Part shown: one piece after another, positions 43,914-54,358 of the stretch | How the letters are laid out: each line of letters opens with the position of its first letter | Position numbering within the stretch: the first letter of the stretch is position 1 | Source of the DNA: Bacteroidaceae bacterium | Lineage (GTDB): Bacteria > Bacteroidota > Bacteroidia > Bacteroidales > Bacteroidaceae | Assembly (NCBI GenBank): GCA_024398715.1 | Contig: JAKSIP010000007.1 | Location: 1-64,000 of the forward strand | Length of the DNA stretch: 64,000 nt | Direction of reading: 5' to 3' | Translations under genes and position numbers: made by a program | Notes under the pieces: model-generated | The model's input: the letters and a program-made list of their open reading frames with translations, nothing else | Database searches by the model: none | What the model was told of the DNA's origin: nothing

Positions 43914-45596
43914 ATGGGTTTTACTGAAATTTGTTCGTCAATTCTGACTCTGATGGCAGGAATAGGTATTTTTCTTATTGCCTGTGAGATGATGAGTCAC
44001 AACCTGGAGTCTGCAAGCAGTAAGAAATTGAAAACCTTGTTTTCCAAGGCGTCCAAAAGTCCTTGGCTTGGCGTAGGCATAGGAACAGTAGGTACGGCAG
44101 CAATTCAAAGTTCAGGTGCCACCACGGTAATGATAATAGGTTTTGTGAATGCAGGAATGATGTCCCTTTCACAAGCTGCTACCATGATTTACGGTGCCAA
44201 TATTGGAACAACCGTTACCGCGCAGATTGTTGCTTTGGGTATGTTTGGGTCAAACATGATTTCAACTACCGTGTTGTTTTCCGCATGTGCCGGTATTGGT
44301 GCTTTTGTCTCTTTATTTGCCAAGACTCCAGTTACCAAACAGATTGGCGGTATAATAACAGGTTTCGGTATGCTGTTTGTAGGCTTGAATCTGATGAGCA
44401 GTTCAATGGACAGCTTTGCCGCATTGGATTCCGTCAAATTATTCCTGTCCAGGATTTCCAATCCAATTCTTCTTGTTGCATTGGGTACGCTTCTTACTGC
44501 TATCATACAGAGTTCTTCTGTTATGACTTCAATTGCAATAGCAATGGTGTATACCGGACTCGTTTCTCTTGATCAGGGCATATATCTGACCATGGGTTCC
44601 AACATTGGTTCCTGCGTTGTTGCAATCATAGCAGGTATGACCAGCGGTATCAATGCAAAACGTACATCTCTCATTCACCTTCTGTTCAATGTGAGCGGTG
44701 TTGTACTGTTTATGGTATTGGGTGTAGCCGTGACATCTGCGGGCGGACGGTCATTCGGCGAAATGCTGGAACGCATGTTCCCAGGTGCGCCGTCAACGCA
44801 GCTTGCTATGTTCCACACAATATTCAATTGTACTACTGTTATCATTATGATGCCGTTGACGGGATTTCTTGTAAGGACCGTAACCGGAATAGTGAAGGAT
44901 TCTTCCAGCAACGGATCTGACAGTGAAAATCTTAATTTCAAATACATTGATAACAATCTGTTGAAAACGCCGCCTTTGGCAGTTGCGCAGACCAAGAAAG
45001 AGATTATGGATATGGCTGCACTTGCCATAGAAAATTTCAACCGTTCCATAGATATTGCCGTTTCTCTTGATTTTTCTCAGATGGACGCATTCCGGAAGGC
45101 GGAAAAACGTTTGGACCATTTGAACGTAGCAATATCCAAGTTTGTTGTTGAACTGTCTCCAAAGCCCCAGTTGAATGACTATGACCGGATATATCTGGCA
45201 TCGTCATACAGAACGGTTCATGATCTGGAACGTATTGGAGACTATGCGGAAAATATTACGGAATATGCCGAATCCATGCGTCAGGCAGAACAGAGTTTCT
45301 CTGCTGCAGCCGCACAGGAAATAGAACATGTACGCAGTATGATCAACGAATTGTTCAATCAGGTTATTGAGGCGTATCACCATGCGAATCTTGATTGTCT
45401 TGCCAAAGCTAACCAGATTGAGGATTCCATTGATGCTTATACAGCTAAAATGGGCGATAATCATATTGAACGTCTCTCAGAGAACCAGTGTACCGCTGTT
45501 GCCGGTTCGAATTATTTGTCTCTTTCAACAAGTGTGGAGCGTATTGCGGACCATCTGATAAACGTTGGAAAGACTATAAGAAACCTTCCGCGTTGA
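43914..45596 (+). CDS. Na+/phosphate cotransporter with C-terminal PhoU-like domain
   Basis: 560 residues. The membrane part (about 1-330) contains the two inverted repeats of the NptA/SLC34 family, each with a QSS motif (AIQSSGATTVM near 64 and AIIQSSSVMTS near 197). The cytoplasmic C-terminus (about 350-555) is PhoU-like and helical. It imports phosphate using the sodium gradient, which the preceding Na+-NQR would help to maintain; that link is inference from position. Monocistronic with its own promoter. Confidence 0.9.
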   Translation: MGFTEICSSILTLMAGIGIFLIACEMMSHNLESASSKKLKTLFSKASKSPWLGVGIGTVGTAAIQSSGATTVMIIGFVNAGMMSLSQAATMIYGANIGTTVTAQIVALGMFGSNMISTTVLFSACAGIGAFVSLFAKTPVTKQIGGIITGFGMLFVGLNLMSSSMDSFAALDSVKLFLSRISNPILLVALGTLLTAIIQSSSVMTSIAIAMVYTGLVSLDQGIYLTMGSNIGSCVVAIIAGMTSGINAKRTSLIHLLFNVSGVVLFMVLGVAVTSAGGRSFGEMLERMFPGAPSTQLAMFHTIFNCTTVIIMMPLTGFLVRTVTGIVKDSSSNGSDSENLNFKYIDNNLLKTPPLAVAQTKKEIMDMAALAIENFNRSIDIAVSLDFSQMDAFRKAEKRLDHLNVAISKFVVELSPKPQLNDYDRIYLASSYRTVHDLERIGDYAENITEYAESMRQAEQSFSAAAAQEIEHVRSMINELFNQVIEAYHHANLDCLAKANQIEDSIDAYTAKMGDNHIERLSENQCTAVAGSNYLSLSTSVERIADHLINVGKTIRNLPR

Positions 45597-45607
45597 CGGT
45601 AACAGTC

Positions 45608-46840
45608 TTATTCCGTTCTCAATAAAGATACCGGTGTTATCTTTTTTGTAAACCATGCAGGCAGCATAATGATGAGCAGCATTATTATGACTGTTCCTGC
45701 ATCAAGCGCAAGCAGCCAGCCTGGTTCAATCTGTGCAGGTACGGCATCAAGGTAGTAAGTGACCGGATTCAGTTTTACTATATGGAACCAGTGCTGTATC
45801 AGGGCAATGGATATTCCTATAATATTCCCAACAACTATGCCTTTCAATGCAAGGCGCCCGAACATTTGCATAAACAGATTGCGTATTGTCCTGTCAGAAG
45901 CACCCAATGCCTTGAGCAAACCTATTGTATGTGCTTTTTCAAAAATGATAATCAGTAACCCCGATGTCATTGTAAATCCTGCAATTGCAATGACCAGTAC
46001 CAGAATTACAATGACATTAACATTCAGAACATCCAACCACGCAAATATGTCTGAGTAGGTTTCCTGCTGGGTTGAAATGTAATATACACTGTTGTTTCTG
46101 TTCCCAAGGTTATCCAGTTCCATTGCGGTGGAAATATAGTTGCTGAATGTAGCCCTATTGTTTGCATATATCTCTATGCCGCTAATCTGATTGGGTTCCC
46201 ATGCGTTGATTCGCTGAACGGTATTCAGATCTGTAAAACAGTATGTGTTGTCAAAACTTTCAAAGCCTGAATTGTAAATGCCGGCTACAGTAAGGCGGCG
46301 TACCGATACATGCCGGTCAATGATGAAAACAGATATCTTATCTCCAGAACCAATGTCCATAAGTGCTGACAGAGCCTGTGAAATGACTATCTCTCCGCTT
46401 GCTGCGGAATCTGTAAAGTTGGGCAGGACTCCATTTACCATGCAGCTCTGCAGGAATTCCGTATTGTATTCCTGTGCTATGCCTTTCAACAGTATCCCAT
46501 TGAAACAGGAGTCTTTGCCCAGAATGGCGGGGTGCTGTGCATATCGTTGCACTTTATCGATATATGGTCTTTCAAGCAAGGACTGCAGCTCAGAATCAAA
46601 TGCTATGGGCATAGAGCCTGACAAATCTGTCTGTCTTGGATTCGTGATAGTCCAGTGACCGGTGAATGCAGTAATCTTATCTGTAATTTCCGCCTTGAAG
46701 GCACGTGTCACAGATATGGTCAGAATCATTATCACTACGGCCACTATTATGCCTATGTAGGCAAATCGCATGGCTGGAGCCGAAGCTCCGTTCCCTTTTG
46801 CTGTGCTTTTAAGTAACCGCTCTGCTACGAATCTTTCCAT
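45608..46840 (-). CDS. LolC/LolE-like ABC transporter permease
   Basis: 410 residues from the ATG at 46840; a TTG three codons earlier is also possible. An N-terminal membrane segment, a periplasmic MacB-like core domain (about 55-260), then three membrane segments of the FtsX fold (FEKAHTIGLLKALGAS is typical). The family moves lipoproteins or lipids from the inner membrane. No ATPase gene is adjacent, so its partner is encoded elsewhere. It is monocistronic and divergent from yggS. Confidence 0.87.
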   Translation of the reverse strand: MERFVAERLLKSTAKGNGASAPAMRFAYIGIIVAVVIMILTISVTRAFKAEITDKITAFTGHWTITNPRQTDLSGSMPIAFDSELQSLLERPYIDKVQRYAQHPAILGKDSCFNGILLKGIAQEYNTEFLQSCMVNGVLPNFTDSAASGEIVISQALSALMDIGSGDKISVFIIDRHVSVRRLTVAGIYNSGFESFDNTYCFTDLNTVQRINAWEPNQISGIEIYANNRATFSNYISTAMELDNLGNRNNSVYYISTQQETYSDIFAWLDVLNVNVIVILVLVIAIAGFTMTSGLLIIIFEKAHTIGLLKALGASDRTIRNLFMQMFGRLALKGIVVGNIIGISIALIQHWFHIVKLNPVTYYLDAVPAQIEPGWLLALDAGTVIIMLLIIMLPAWFTKKITPVSLLRTE

Positions 46841-46865
46841 TCTGTACAATTATCGTGCTAATGTA

Positions 46866-46886
46866 CAAAATTATTATGTACTTTTG
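46866..46886. promoter_or_regulatory. Back-to-back divergent -7 elements
   Basis: Minus-strand TAATTTTG at 46866-46873 (permease gene) and plus-strand TACTTTTG at 46879-46886 (yggS), only 5 bp apart. Polymerases could not occupy both at once, so the two genes may compete. Confidence 0.55.
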
Positions 46887-46912
46887 CATATCAAGTTATT
46901 CAATTTGCAGAT

Positions 46913-47596
46913 ATGCCTAATACGATTTCGGAACATATAGAGCGTGAAATTGCAAGAATCAAAGCTGAACTTCCTTGCGGTGTAGAGTTGCTGGCCGTTT
47001 CAAAAACCCATCCGGTGGAGTATATCCAATATGCGTACAATGCCGGACAACGCTGGTTTGCTGAAAATAAAGTTCAGGAAATGACACAGAAATATGAATC
47101 TCTGCCCAAAGATATCAAATGGCATTTCATTGGTCATGTACAGACCAATAAAATTAAACTGATGGCACCATATGTTTCCATGATACATGGTATAGACTCC
47201 TTTAAAGCTTTGGCAGAAGTCAATAAACGTGCGGCAGAGAATAACCGGGTTATTGATTGCCTGTTGCAGATTCATATTGCAACAGAGGAAACAAAGTTTG
47301 GTTTTACACCATATGAATGTTTTGATATGATCAATACAGAAGATTGGCGTTCACTGACCAATGTTCGCTTGCGTGGTGTTATGGGTATGGCATCGCTAAC
47401 AGACAACAAGGCACAGGTGCAGACTGAATTTATGTGGTTGAAAGAGACATTTATCAGACTGAAACTTGGATATTTCAGAGATAAGCCAACGTTTAATGTT
47501 ATTTCTGCCGGTATGAGCCACGATTACAGAATTGCCGTTGAAGAGGGCAGCACCATGGTTAGAATCGGTACCACAATATTTGGAAAAAGATACTGA
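46913..47596 (+). CDS. yggS: YggS-family pyridoxal phosphate homeostasis protein
   Basis: 227 residues, the normal length. A single-domain TIM barrel that binds PLP at Lys31 in LLAVSKTHP, buffers free PLP and affects amino-acid balance; no catalytic activity is known. FIGHVQTNKIK near 77 and the C-terminal SAGMSHDY and RIGTTIFG are the family's phosphate-binding segments. Confidence 0.94.
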   Translation: MPNTISEHIEREIARIKAELPCGVELLAVSKTHPVEYIQYAYNAGQRWFAENKVQEMTQKYESLPKDIKWHFIGHVQTNKIKLMAPYVSMIHGIDSFKALAEVNKRAAENNRVIDCLLQIHIATEETKFGFTPYECFDMINTEDWRSLTNVRLRGVMGMASLTDNKAQVQTEFMWLKETFIRLKLGYFRDKPTFNVISAGMSHDYRIAVEEGSTMVRIGTTIFGKRY

Positions 47597-47601
47597 TTAT
47601 A

Positions 47602-47633
47602 TTTGCTTATTCAAGCGGTTTGCGTTAAATTTG
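47602..47633 (+). promoter_or_regulatory. Promoter of the acyl-CoA ligase gene
   Basis: TTTG at 47602-47605 and TAAATTTG at 47626-47633, spacer 20: one of the best matches to the Bacteroidetes consensus in this window. Confidence 0.7.
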
Positions 47634-47658
47634 CGCGTTAAATTCAAATTATTGAGTC

Positions 47659-49317
47659 TTGGAAAGAATTTCAATACCGAAACTTATAGAAGGTTCGTTC
47701 AAACAAAACTGGGACAGACCGGCTTTTACAGATTACCAGGGTCTTACTCTAAACTATTGTGATGTTGCTGAGAATGTTGCACGTTTGCATATCTTTTTCA
47801 GCCAGATTGGTATCAAAAAGGGAGATAAGATAGCAATCTGCGGTAAGAACAGTTCAAAATGGGCTATATGCTGCCTTTCTATAATGTCTTATGGAGCTAT
47901 TATTGTTCCTATCCTTCATGAATTCAAAGCGGATAATATTCACAATATTGTAAGTCATTCAGAAGCAAAAATACTGTTTGTCGGGGACTCTATCTGGAGA
48001 ACTCTTGACAATACTCTGATGAATGCTCTTGCATGTGTTGTTTCCATAGACCGGATGCAGTTGCTCAGTTGCGGTACGCCGGATGTTGAAGGTGCGTTTG
48101 CCGGTATTGATGCAAAGTATGCGGAGTTGTATCCCAACGGCTTGCATAAAGGGGATATCTTATATAACGATGTTCCTCAGGATGAGATTGCAATGATAAA
48201 CTATACATCGGGCTCAACCGGTTTTTCAAAGGGAGTTATGCTACCATACCGTTCTTTGGAGAACAACCGTCTTTTTGCAAGTCAGGCGGTTCCTTTCATG
48301 AAGACCGGAGACAGTATTGTCTCAATGTTGCCTATGGCTCATATGTACGGATTCAGTTTTGAATTCTTCTACGAGTTTACCATTGGAATGCACATATATT
48401 TCCTGACCCGTTTGCCAAGCCCCAAAATTATTTTCCAGGCTTTTCAGGAAATAAAGCCAAAACTTATTGTTGCAGTTCCGCTTGTTATAGAAAAAATTGT
48501 GAAGAAGAATGTCATGCCTAAACTGCAGACTCCTTCTATGCGTTTTTTGCTTAAGATTCCTGTGATAAGGAATATTATTTACAGAAAGGTAGGTAAAGAA
48601 ATGTATATGGCATTCGGCGGAAACTTTGGTCAGGTTATTATTGGGGGTGCCGCTTTCAGTCAGGAGGTGGAGCATCTTCTGGCAAAGGCAAAATTCCCAT
48701 ATACGGTAGGATACGGAGCTACGGAATGCGGTCCTATCATTACATATTCCATTTGTAACAGTTTTACTCCGGGATCATGCGGTAAACCTACTGTGAATAT
48801 GGAAGTCAAGGTACTTAGCGAGGACCCCCAGCATATTCCCGGTGAAATAGTATGCCGTGGCGCAAATGTTATGTTGGGCTATTACAAGAATCCGGAACTG
48901 ACAGAACAGACTATAGACAGGGAAGGGTGGATGTATACCGGAGACTTGGGAATTATTGATAAGAAGGGAAATCTTTTCATAAAGGGAAGAAGCAAGAATA
49001 TGCTTCTTGGTCCTTCCGGACAGAATATCTATCCTGAAGAGATTGAAGACAGGCTGAATAATATGGATTATGTATGTGAATCTCTTATTATCCAGCAGGA
49101 TGAAAAACTTGTAGCACTTGTTTATCCCGATTTTGAACTGACAGCAAAGGCCGGTATGCTTGAAGACGATGTGACCGCCATGATGGAGTTGCACAGAACA
49201 GCGCTCAATCATGTTTTACCGGCATATTCCCAGATTTCTAAAGTTGTAATCCGCAAAGAGGAATTTGAGAAAACTCCGAAAAAGAGCATCAAGCGCTTTT
49301 TGTATCAGCCAAAATAA
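47659..49317 (+). CDS. AMP-forming acyl-CoA synthetase (long-chain type)
   Basis: 552 residues, starting with TTG at 47659 (MERISIPKL); no in-frame ATG fits as well. It activates a fatty acid with ATP to an acyl-adenylate and joins it to CoA. The P-loop NYTSGSTGFSKGV is at about residue 178, the VGYGATECGP motif at about 353, and the GWMYTGDLG and KGRSKNM hinge at about 423-450. The exact substrate is not determined. Its last codons lie inside the bidirectional terminator shared with lepA. Confidence 0.9.
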   Translation: MERISIPKLIEGSFKQNWDRPAFTDYQGLTLNYCDVAENVARLHIFFSQIGIKKGDKIAICGKNSSKWAICCLSIMSYGAIIVPILHEFKADNIHNIVSHSEAKILFVGDSIWRTLDNTLMNALACVVSIDRMQLLSCGTPDVEGAFAGIDAKYAELYPNGLHKGDILYNDVPQDEIAMINYTSGSTGFSKGVMLPYRSLENNRLFASQAVPFMKTGDSIVSMLPMAHMYGFSFEFFYEFTIGMHIYFLTRLPSPKIIFQAFQEIKPKLIVAVPLVIEKIVKKNVMPKLQTPSMRFLLKIPVIRNIIYRKVGKEMYMAFGGNFGQVIIGGAAFSQEVEHLLAKAKFPYTVGYGATECGPIITYSICNSFTPGSCGKPTVNMEVKVLSEDPQHIPGEIVCRGANVMLGYYKNPELTEQTIDREGWMYTGDLGIIDKKGNLFIKGRSKNMLLGPSGQNIYPEEIEDRLNNMDYVCESLIIQQDEKLVALVYPDFELTAKAGMLEDDVTAMMELHRTALNHVLPAYSQISKVVIRKEEFEKTPKKSIKRFLYQPK

Positions 49318-49336
49318 ATTGGCTGATACAAAAAGC
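49295..49336. terminator. Bidirectional terminator between the ligase and lepA
   Basis: A perfect 17-bp inverted repeat (GCTTTTTGTATCAGCCA and its complement) with an 8-base loop. The left arm is inside the last codons of the ligase gene, so coding and termination signals overlap. Confidence 0.85.
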
Positions 49337-49339
49337 AGT

Positions 49340-51121
49340 TTAGTCTAATTTGAGGACGGCAAGGAAGGCTTTTTGGGGAACTTCTACGTTGCCAATCTGT
49401 TTCATACGTTTCTTTCCCTTTTTCTGTTTTTCCAGCAATTTGCGCTTACGCGATACGTCTCCGCCATAACATTTGGCAATAACGTCCTTGCGCACCTGCT
49501 TGATGGTTTCACGTGCAATGATTTTGCTTCCGATTGCAGCCTGGATGGCAATGTCGAACTGCTGGCGCGGGATGAGTTCCTTGAGCTTTTCGCACATGCG
49601 GCGGCCAAGGTCATAGGCATTGTCCACGTGAGTCAGGGTAGAGAGGGCATCTACCGGCTCTCCGTTCAGAAGTATATCCAGTTTGATGAGTTTTGACGGA
49701 CGGAATCCGCAGGGATGGTAGTCAAAGCTGGCATATCCTTTTGATATGCTCTTGAGTTTGTCGTAGAAGTCAATTACAATCTCTCCAAGCGGCAGCTTGA
49801 AGTAGAGTTCCACACGGTTCCCCGATATGAACTGCTGTTTGACCAGTTCACCGCGTTTGTCAAGACACAGGGTCATGATAGGACCTATGTACTCTGTTGT
49901 AGTAATGATTGAGGCATCAATGTACGGCTCCTCGATGTGGTCAATAAGCGTAAGATCAGGCATGCCGCTCGGGTTGTGCACTTCTATTACATTCCCCTGT
50001 TTGTCATAGACCATGTATTGTACGTTGGGTACTGTGGTGATAACGCTCATGTCAAACTCGCGGTCAAGTCGCTCCTGTACAATCTCCATATGGAGCAGTC
50101 CAAGGAAACCGCAACGGAAACCGAACCCGAGTGCAAGAGACGATTCCGGCATGAAACTGAGCGATGCGTCGTTGAGCTGCAACTTTTCCAGCGATGAACG
50201 CAGGTCTTCAAAGTCTTCGGTCTCTATGGGATAGACTCCGGCAAACACCATAGGCTTTGATTCCTGGAATCCGGCAATGGCATTTGAACATGGACGGTTA
50301 ACGTGCGTAATTGTATCACCAACCTTAACCTCTGTAGAGGTTTTTATACCTGACATGATATAGCCTACGTTACCTGCAGAAAGTGTGTCCTTTGCCACAA
50401 AGTCCATTTTGAGTACGCCAATTTCGTCGGCATCGTACTCTTTGCCTGTATTGAAGAATTTTACTTTATCGCCTGTTCTGATACTGCCGTTGATTATTTT
50501 GAAGTAGGCAATGATTCCGCGGAAAGAGTTGAATACTGAGTCGAAAATCAATGCCTGGAGTGGGGCATCGGGATCTCCTTCAGGAGCCGGGACGCGTTCT
50601 ACTATGGCCTGGAGAATTTCTTCAACACCCATGCCTGTGCGGGCCGATGCGCGGATTATTTCCGTGCGTTTGCAACCCAACAGGTCAATAATCTCGTCTT
50701 CAACCTGTTCCGGCATTGCACTTGCCATATCGCACTTGTTCATCACGGGGATGATTTCCAGATCATTCTCAATAGCCATGTACAGATTGCTGATTGTCTG
50801 TGCCTGAACCCCCTGCGATGCGTCAACAACGAGCAATGCACCCTCGCATGCTGCTATTGAGCGTGATACCTCGTATGAAAAGTCAACGTGGCCCGGAGTG
50901 TCAATAAGGTTAAGAATGTATGTCTCACCCTTATACTTGTATTCCATCTGTATGGCGTGGCTTTTGATTGTTATGCCGCGCTCTTTTTCAAGGTCCATGT
51001 CGTCCAGCATCTGGCCCTCTGTTACCTGAATGGTTTTGGTATATTCCAGAAGACGGTCTGCCAGAGTTGACTTTCCGTGGTCGATATGTGCAATTATGCA
51101 GAAGTTGCGGATATGTTTCAT
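49340..51121 (-). CDS. lepA: Elongation factor 4
   Basis: 593 residues. A ribosomal GTPase that back-translocates or helps with ribosome biogenesis. The P-loop AHIDHGKST is at residues 11-19, and the switch, DTPGHVDF and NKCD motifs are present. The Lys-rich C-terminal tail [16 protein letters not shown] is typical. It is the last gene in the minus-strand train, 14 bp after lysA. Confidence 0.97.
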   Translation of the reverse strand: MKHIRNFCIIAHIDHGKSTLADRLLEYTKTIQVTEGQMLDDMDLEKERGITIKSHAIQMEYKYKGETYILNLIDTPGHVDFSYEVSRSIAACEGALLVVDASQGVQAQTISNLYMAIENDLEIIPVMNKCDMASAMPEQVEDEIIDLLGCKRTEIIRASARTGMGVEEILQAIVERVPAPEGDPDAPLQALIFDSVFNSFRGIIAYFKIINGSIRTGDKVKFFNTGKEYDADEIGVLKMDFVAKDTLSAGNVGYIMSGIKTSTEVKVGDTITHVNRPCSNAIAGFQESKPMVFAGVYPIETEDFEDLRSSLEKLQLNDASLSFMPESSLALGFGFRCGFLGLLHMEIVQERLDREFDMSVITTVPNVQYMVYDKQGNVIEVHNPSGMPDLTLIDHIEEPYIDASIITTTEYIGPIMTLCLDKRGELVKQQFISGNRVELYFKLPLGEIVIDFYDKLKSISKGYASFDYHPCGFRPSKLIKLDILLNGEPVDALSTLTHVDNAYDLGRRMCEKLKELIPRQQFDIAIQAAIGSKIIARETIKQVRKDVIAKCYGGDVSRKRKLLEKQKKGKKRMKQIGNVEVPQKAFLAVLKLD

Positions 51122-51135
51122 TTGAAAACGGTTTC

Positions 51136-52257
51136 TTATTCTTCAAAATAGGATTTTGGCAGACTTCGCATATTGTATTGCGATGCCATCACTTCTCCGT
51201 AAGCTCCAGCGGAGAGTATTTCAAGATAATCCCCGCGGTGAGTCTCTGTAAGGAATATGTCTTTGTCAAAAACGTCGCTCGATTCGCATATCGGTCCAAC
51301 AACATCGTATTTGCGTTTTGCACCGGTGGTGTTGGAGATGTTGCGGATGGCATGGTGCGCTCCGTAGAGGGCGGGGCGGATGAGGTCGTTAAAGCCGGCA
51401 TCGACTATGGCGAATTCCTTTACCGTACCTTTCTTTACGTATGTTACCTGTGTAATCAGACTGCCGCACTGTGCCACTATGCTGCGTCCCAGTTCAAAGT
51501 GCACCTGCTGACCGGGTGCTGTCTTAAGCTCACTGCGGAATACATCAAAGTATGCCTTGAAGTCAGGAATAGGGTTGCCTATGGGATCCGTATAGTCAAT
51601 ACCCAGTCCGCCGCCCATATCAAGAATACTGAATCTGATGCCGCGTTCAAGATATCTGGCGTTGATGGCATTGGCTTTTGCGCAAAGCTGACGGAACGGC
51701 TCCATTTGGGTTATCTGTGAACCTATGTGGAAATGTATGCCCAACAGTTCGATGTTGCTCATTTCAAGAGCCATGTCTATTGCACCGTCAAGCAGTTCCA
51801 TGTTGATGCCGAACTTGTTTTCTGCCAAACCTGTAGTAATCTTGGCATTGGTGTGGGCATCAACGTTTGGATTGACACGGAAGGCTATGCGCGCGGTTTT
51901 GTTTTTCTTTGCAGCCAGGTCCTGAATTACCTGCAGTTCTTCAACGGACTCAACGTTGAAACAGAAAATGTCCGCATCGAGCGCAAGGTTGATCTCGCGG
52001 TCAGTTTTTCCTACTCCGGCAAAAGCAATGCTGTCTGCTTTGAAACCGGCGGCAAGCGATGCCTCCACCTCGGCTCCGCTTACGCAATCCACTCCGAAAC
52101 CTGCTTTGCAGATACGGTCAAGTATCACAGGGTTGGAGTTGGCTTTTATGGCGTAATGGACATGGAAGTTACTGCTGGGGGCAACTGCTTCTTTTACGGC
52201 CTGTAATGTCTTGTCCAGCAGTGAAAGGTTGTATCTGTAATAAGGAGTCTGTTCCAA
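51136..52257 (-). CDS. lysA: Diaminopimelate decarboxylase
   Basis: 373 residues if translated from the TTG at 52257, one base after the lysC stop; that start aligns with the usual QTPYYRYN beginning. The ATG at 52353 lies 95 bp inside lysC and would add a non-homologous leader. It decarboxylates meso-DAP to lysine using PLP bound at Lys38 (VHYAIKAN). HIGSQITQ and the C-terminal CESSDVF and GAYGEVMAS are present. It follows lysC, giving the first and last enzymes of lysine synthesis together. Confidence 0.93.
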   Translation of the reverse strand: MEQTPYYRYNLSLLDKTLQAVKEAVAPSSNFHVHYAIKANSNPVILDRICKAGFGVDCVSGAEVEASLAAGFKADSIAFAGVGKTDREINLALDADIFCFNVESVEELQVIQDLAAKKNKTARIAFRVNPNVDAHTNAKITTGLAENKFGINMELLDGAIDMALEMSNIELLGIHFHIGSQITQMEPFRQLCAKANAINARYLERGIRFSILDMGGGLGIDYTDPIGNPIPDFKAYFDVFRSELKTAPGQQVHFELGRSIVAQCGSLITQVTYVKKGTVKEFAIVDAGFNDLIRPALYGAHHAIRNISNTTGAKRKYDVVGPICESSDVFDKDIFLTETHRGDYLEILSAGAYGEVMASQYNMRSLPKSYFEE

Positions 52258-52258
52258 T

Positions 52259-53578
52259 TTATTTTCCGTTGAAAAGGTGGTCTGACAAACTCTGCAGTGC
52301 ACGCTGTTTGTCTGATTCGTTGATAAGGAAAGATATGTTGTAGTTGCTGCCACCGTATGAAATCATACGTACGGGAATATCTTTGAGAGCATCCAAAGCG
52401 CGAGCCTCGAATCCTACGTTCTCCCATTCCATATCGCCTACAACGCATACAATGCAGAGTCCTTTGTCTACTGTGACTGTGCCGTATTTGCGCAGTTCCT
52501 GAAGAATAGACTCAAGGTTTGCAGTGTTGTCTATTGATACTGAAACACCAACCTCCGATGTGCAGATCATGTCAATAGGAGTCCTGTAAGTCTCGAATAT
52601 CTCAAATACCTTGCGAAGGAATCCGTATGCCAGCAGCATGCGGCCTGATTTGATTTTGATGGCTGTGATGTTCTCTTTAGCTGCAACTGCCTTGATTGTG
52701 CCGTGCTGGATACGGTTGTCTATTGTTGTGCCGGGAGCATCGGGCTGCATTGTGTTGAGCAGTTTGACCGGAATGTTGGCAAACTTTGCGGGCTGGATAC
52801 ATGTGGGGTGCAGAATCTTTGCTCCGAAATATGCAAGCTCTGCAGCCTCTTCAAAGTTCAGCTGGCGTACCGGTGATGTCTGGTCAACAACACGCGGGTC
52901 ATTGTTGTGCATTCCGTCAATGTCTGTCCATATCTGGATTTCTTCTGCCTGGATGGCTGCACCTACCAAAGATGCGGTGTAGTCTGATCCGCCGCGCTGA
53001 AGGTTGTCAATATCTCCTTTGGCATTGCGGCAGATAAATCCCTGCGTAATGTATATCTGGACATTCTTGTCTGTAATGAGCGGCTGAATGTGCTCAGTAA
53101 TATAATTAAGGTCCGGTTCGGAATCTGCATCGGTCCTCATAAAGTTGAGGGCGGGCAGAAGTACTGCGTTGATGCCGGTTTCTACAAGATAGTCTGTAAC
53201 CATGAAAGTGGAGATAAGTTCACCCTGGGCAAGGATTATTTTCTCTTCCTTTTCGGTGAAATCCATACTTGCGAATGAAAGCAGGTAGTCAAACTTATCG
53301 TTTATGAATTTTGAAACTTCCTGTTTGACTTTGTCTGTAGAGTAGAGGTTATCCACATGTTCCAGATATGTGCCGCGCATTCTGTTTATTATGTCGCCTG
53401 CACCTGCTGCGTTCTGGTTATAGTAGTATTTGGAAATTTCTACCAGTGAGTTGGTTGTTCCTGACATTGCAGAAAGAACTACCAGTTTGCGCTCTCCGTC
53501 TGCAGTAATGAATTTGCTTACGTCTTTCATTCGGGCTGGTGTACCGACAGAGGTACCACCAAACTTCAAAACCTTCAT
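52259..53578 (-). CDS. lysC: Aspartate kinase
   Basis: 439 residues. Phosphorylates aspartate, the first step to lysine, threonine and methionine. The N-terminal KFGGTSVGT is at residues 5-13, the catalytic domain runs to about 290, and two ACT-like regulatory domains follow (IKIKSGRMLLAYGFL, then VVGDMEWENVGFEAR). The ACT pair suggests feedback inhibition by lysine. Monofunctional: no homoserine dehydrogenase domain. Confidence 0.96.
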   Translation of the reverse strand: MKVLKFGGTSVGTPARMKDVSKFITADGERKLVVLSAMSGTTNSLVEISKYYYNQNAAGAGDIINRMRGTYLEHVDNLYSTDKVKQEVSKFINDKFDYLLSFASMDFTEKEEKIILAQGELISTFMVTDYLVETGINAVLLPALNFMRTDADSEPDLNYITEHIQPLITDKNVQIYITQGFICRNAKGDIDNLQRGGSDYTASLVGAAIQAEEIQIWTDIDGMHNNDPRVVDQTSPVRQLNFEEAAELAYFGAKILHPTCIQPAKFANIPVKLLNTMQPDAPGTTIDNRIQHGTIKAVAAKENITAIKIKSGRMLLAYGFLRKVFEIFETYRTPIDMICTSEVGVSVSIDNTANLESILQELRKYGTVTVDKGLCIVCVVGDMEWENVGFEARALDALKDIPVRMISYGGSNYNISFLINESDKQRALQSLSDHLFNGK

Positions 53579-53621
53579 GATTATTTGTTTTAGTTATTGT
53601 TAGTAAATATTGTTCTGTTAA

Positions 53622-54347
53622 TTAACTCTCCAAGTCTTCAACCTGAGTATCCTGTTCAGATTCCTGGACGGTTTCCTGTATTTCTTTCAGAGTGTGGTTG
53701 CTGCACTCAAAAACGCGCCCCGGATATTTGTCTATCAGGGCTGTGTTGTGGGTTGACATAAGAACGGCAGTACCTGTTGAAGCTACTTGTCTGAGTATTT
53801 CTACAATCTGGCAGCTTGTTTCAGGGTCAAGATTGGCTGTAGGTTCGTCTGCAAGAATAAGCCCCGGCTTGTTCAGCAACGCCCGCGCAATGCATATGCG
53901 CTGTACTTCTCCGCCTGAGAGTTCGTGCGGCATTTTGTACTGTTTGGTTTCCATCCCTACCATTTGGAGTACCTCTGAAATCCTGATACGCATTTCCTTG
54001 CGGCTGGTCCATCCTGTAGCGCGCAATACAAAGTAAAGGTTGTTGTATACGCTGCGGTCTGTAAGCAGTTGGAAATCCTGAAAAATTATTCCCATCTGCC
54101 GGCGGAGTTTTGGAATGACGCGGCGACGTAAATGTTTCAGACTTATTCCCAAAACCTTTGCCTTGGAGCTGAATCCTGTCTCAACGTCCAGTTCACCATA
54201 CAAAGTCTTGAGCAGAGTGCTCTTTCCTGAACCTACTTTACCTACAAGATAAGCAAAATCCCCTTCCTGAAGGTCAAAGGAAACTCCTCCAAGAATCAGA
54301 ACCTTGCCCTGATAGATATTTATGTCTTTATATTGTATGGCGCTCAT
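53622..54347 (-). CDS. ftsE: FtsE-like ABC ATPase
   Basis: 241 residues. Walker A GKVGSGKST at 36-44, signature LSGGEVQR near 143, Walker B ILADEPTANLD near 164. The short length and the AYLVGKVGSGKST region are as in FtsE, which with FtsX regulates cell-wall hydrolases at division. FtsX is not adjacent. It sits between histidine and lysine genes, so its transcription may follow amino-acid demand; the reason is unclear. Confidence 0.88.
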   Translation of the reverse strand: MSAIQYKDINIYQGKVLILGGVSFDLQEGDFAYLVGKVGSGKSTLLKTLYGELDVETGFSSKAKVLGISLKHLRRRVIPKLRRQMGIIFQDFQLLTDRSVYNNLYFVLRATGWTSRKEMRIRISEVLQMVGMETKQYKMPHELSGGEVQRICIARALLNKPGLILADEPTANLDPETSCQIVEILRQVASTGTAVLMSTHNTALIDKYPGRVFECSNHTLKEIQETVQESEQDTQVEDLES

Positions 54348-54358
54348 AAAATTGTCTG

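Noticed and set aside
52258..52353. lysA starting at the ATG at 52353
   Set aside because: That start lies 95 bp inside lysC in another frame and adds a leader without similarity to the family; the TTG at 52257 matches the normal start.
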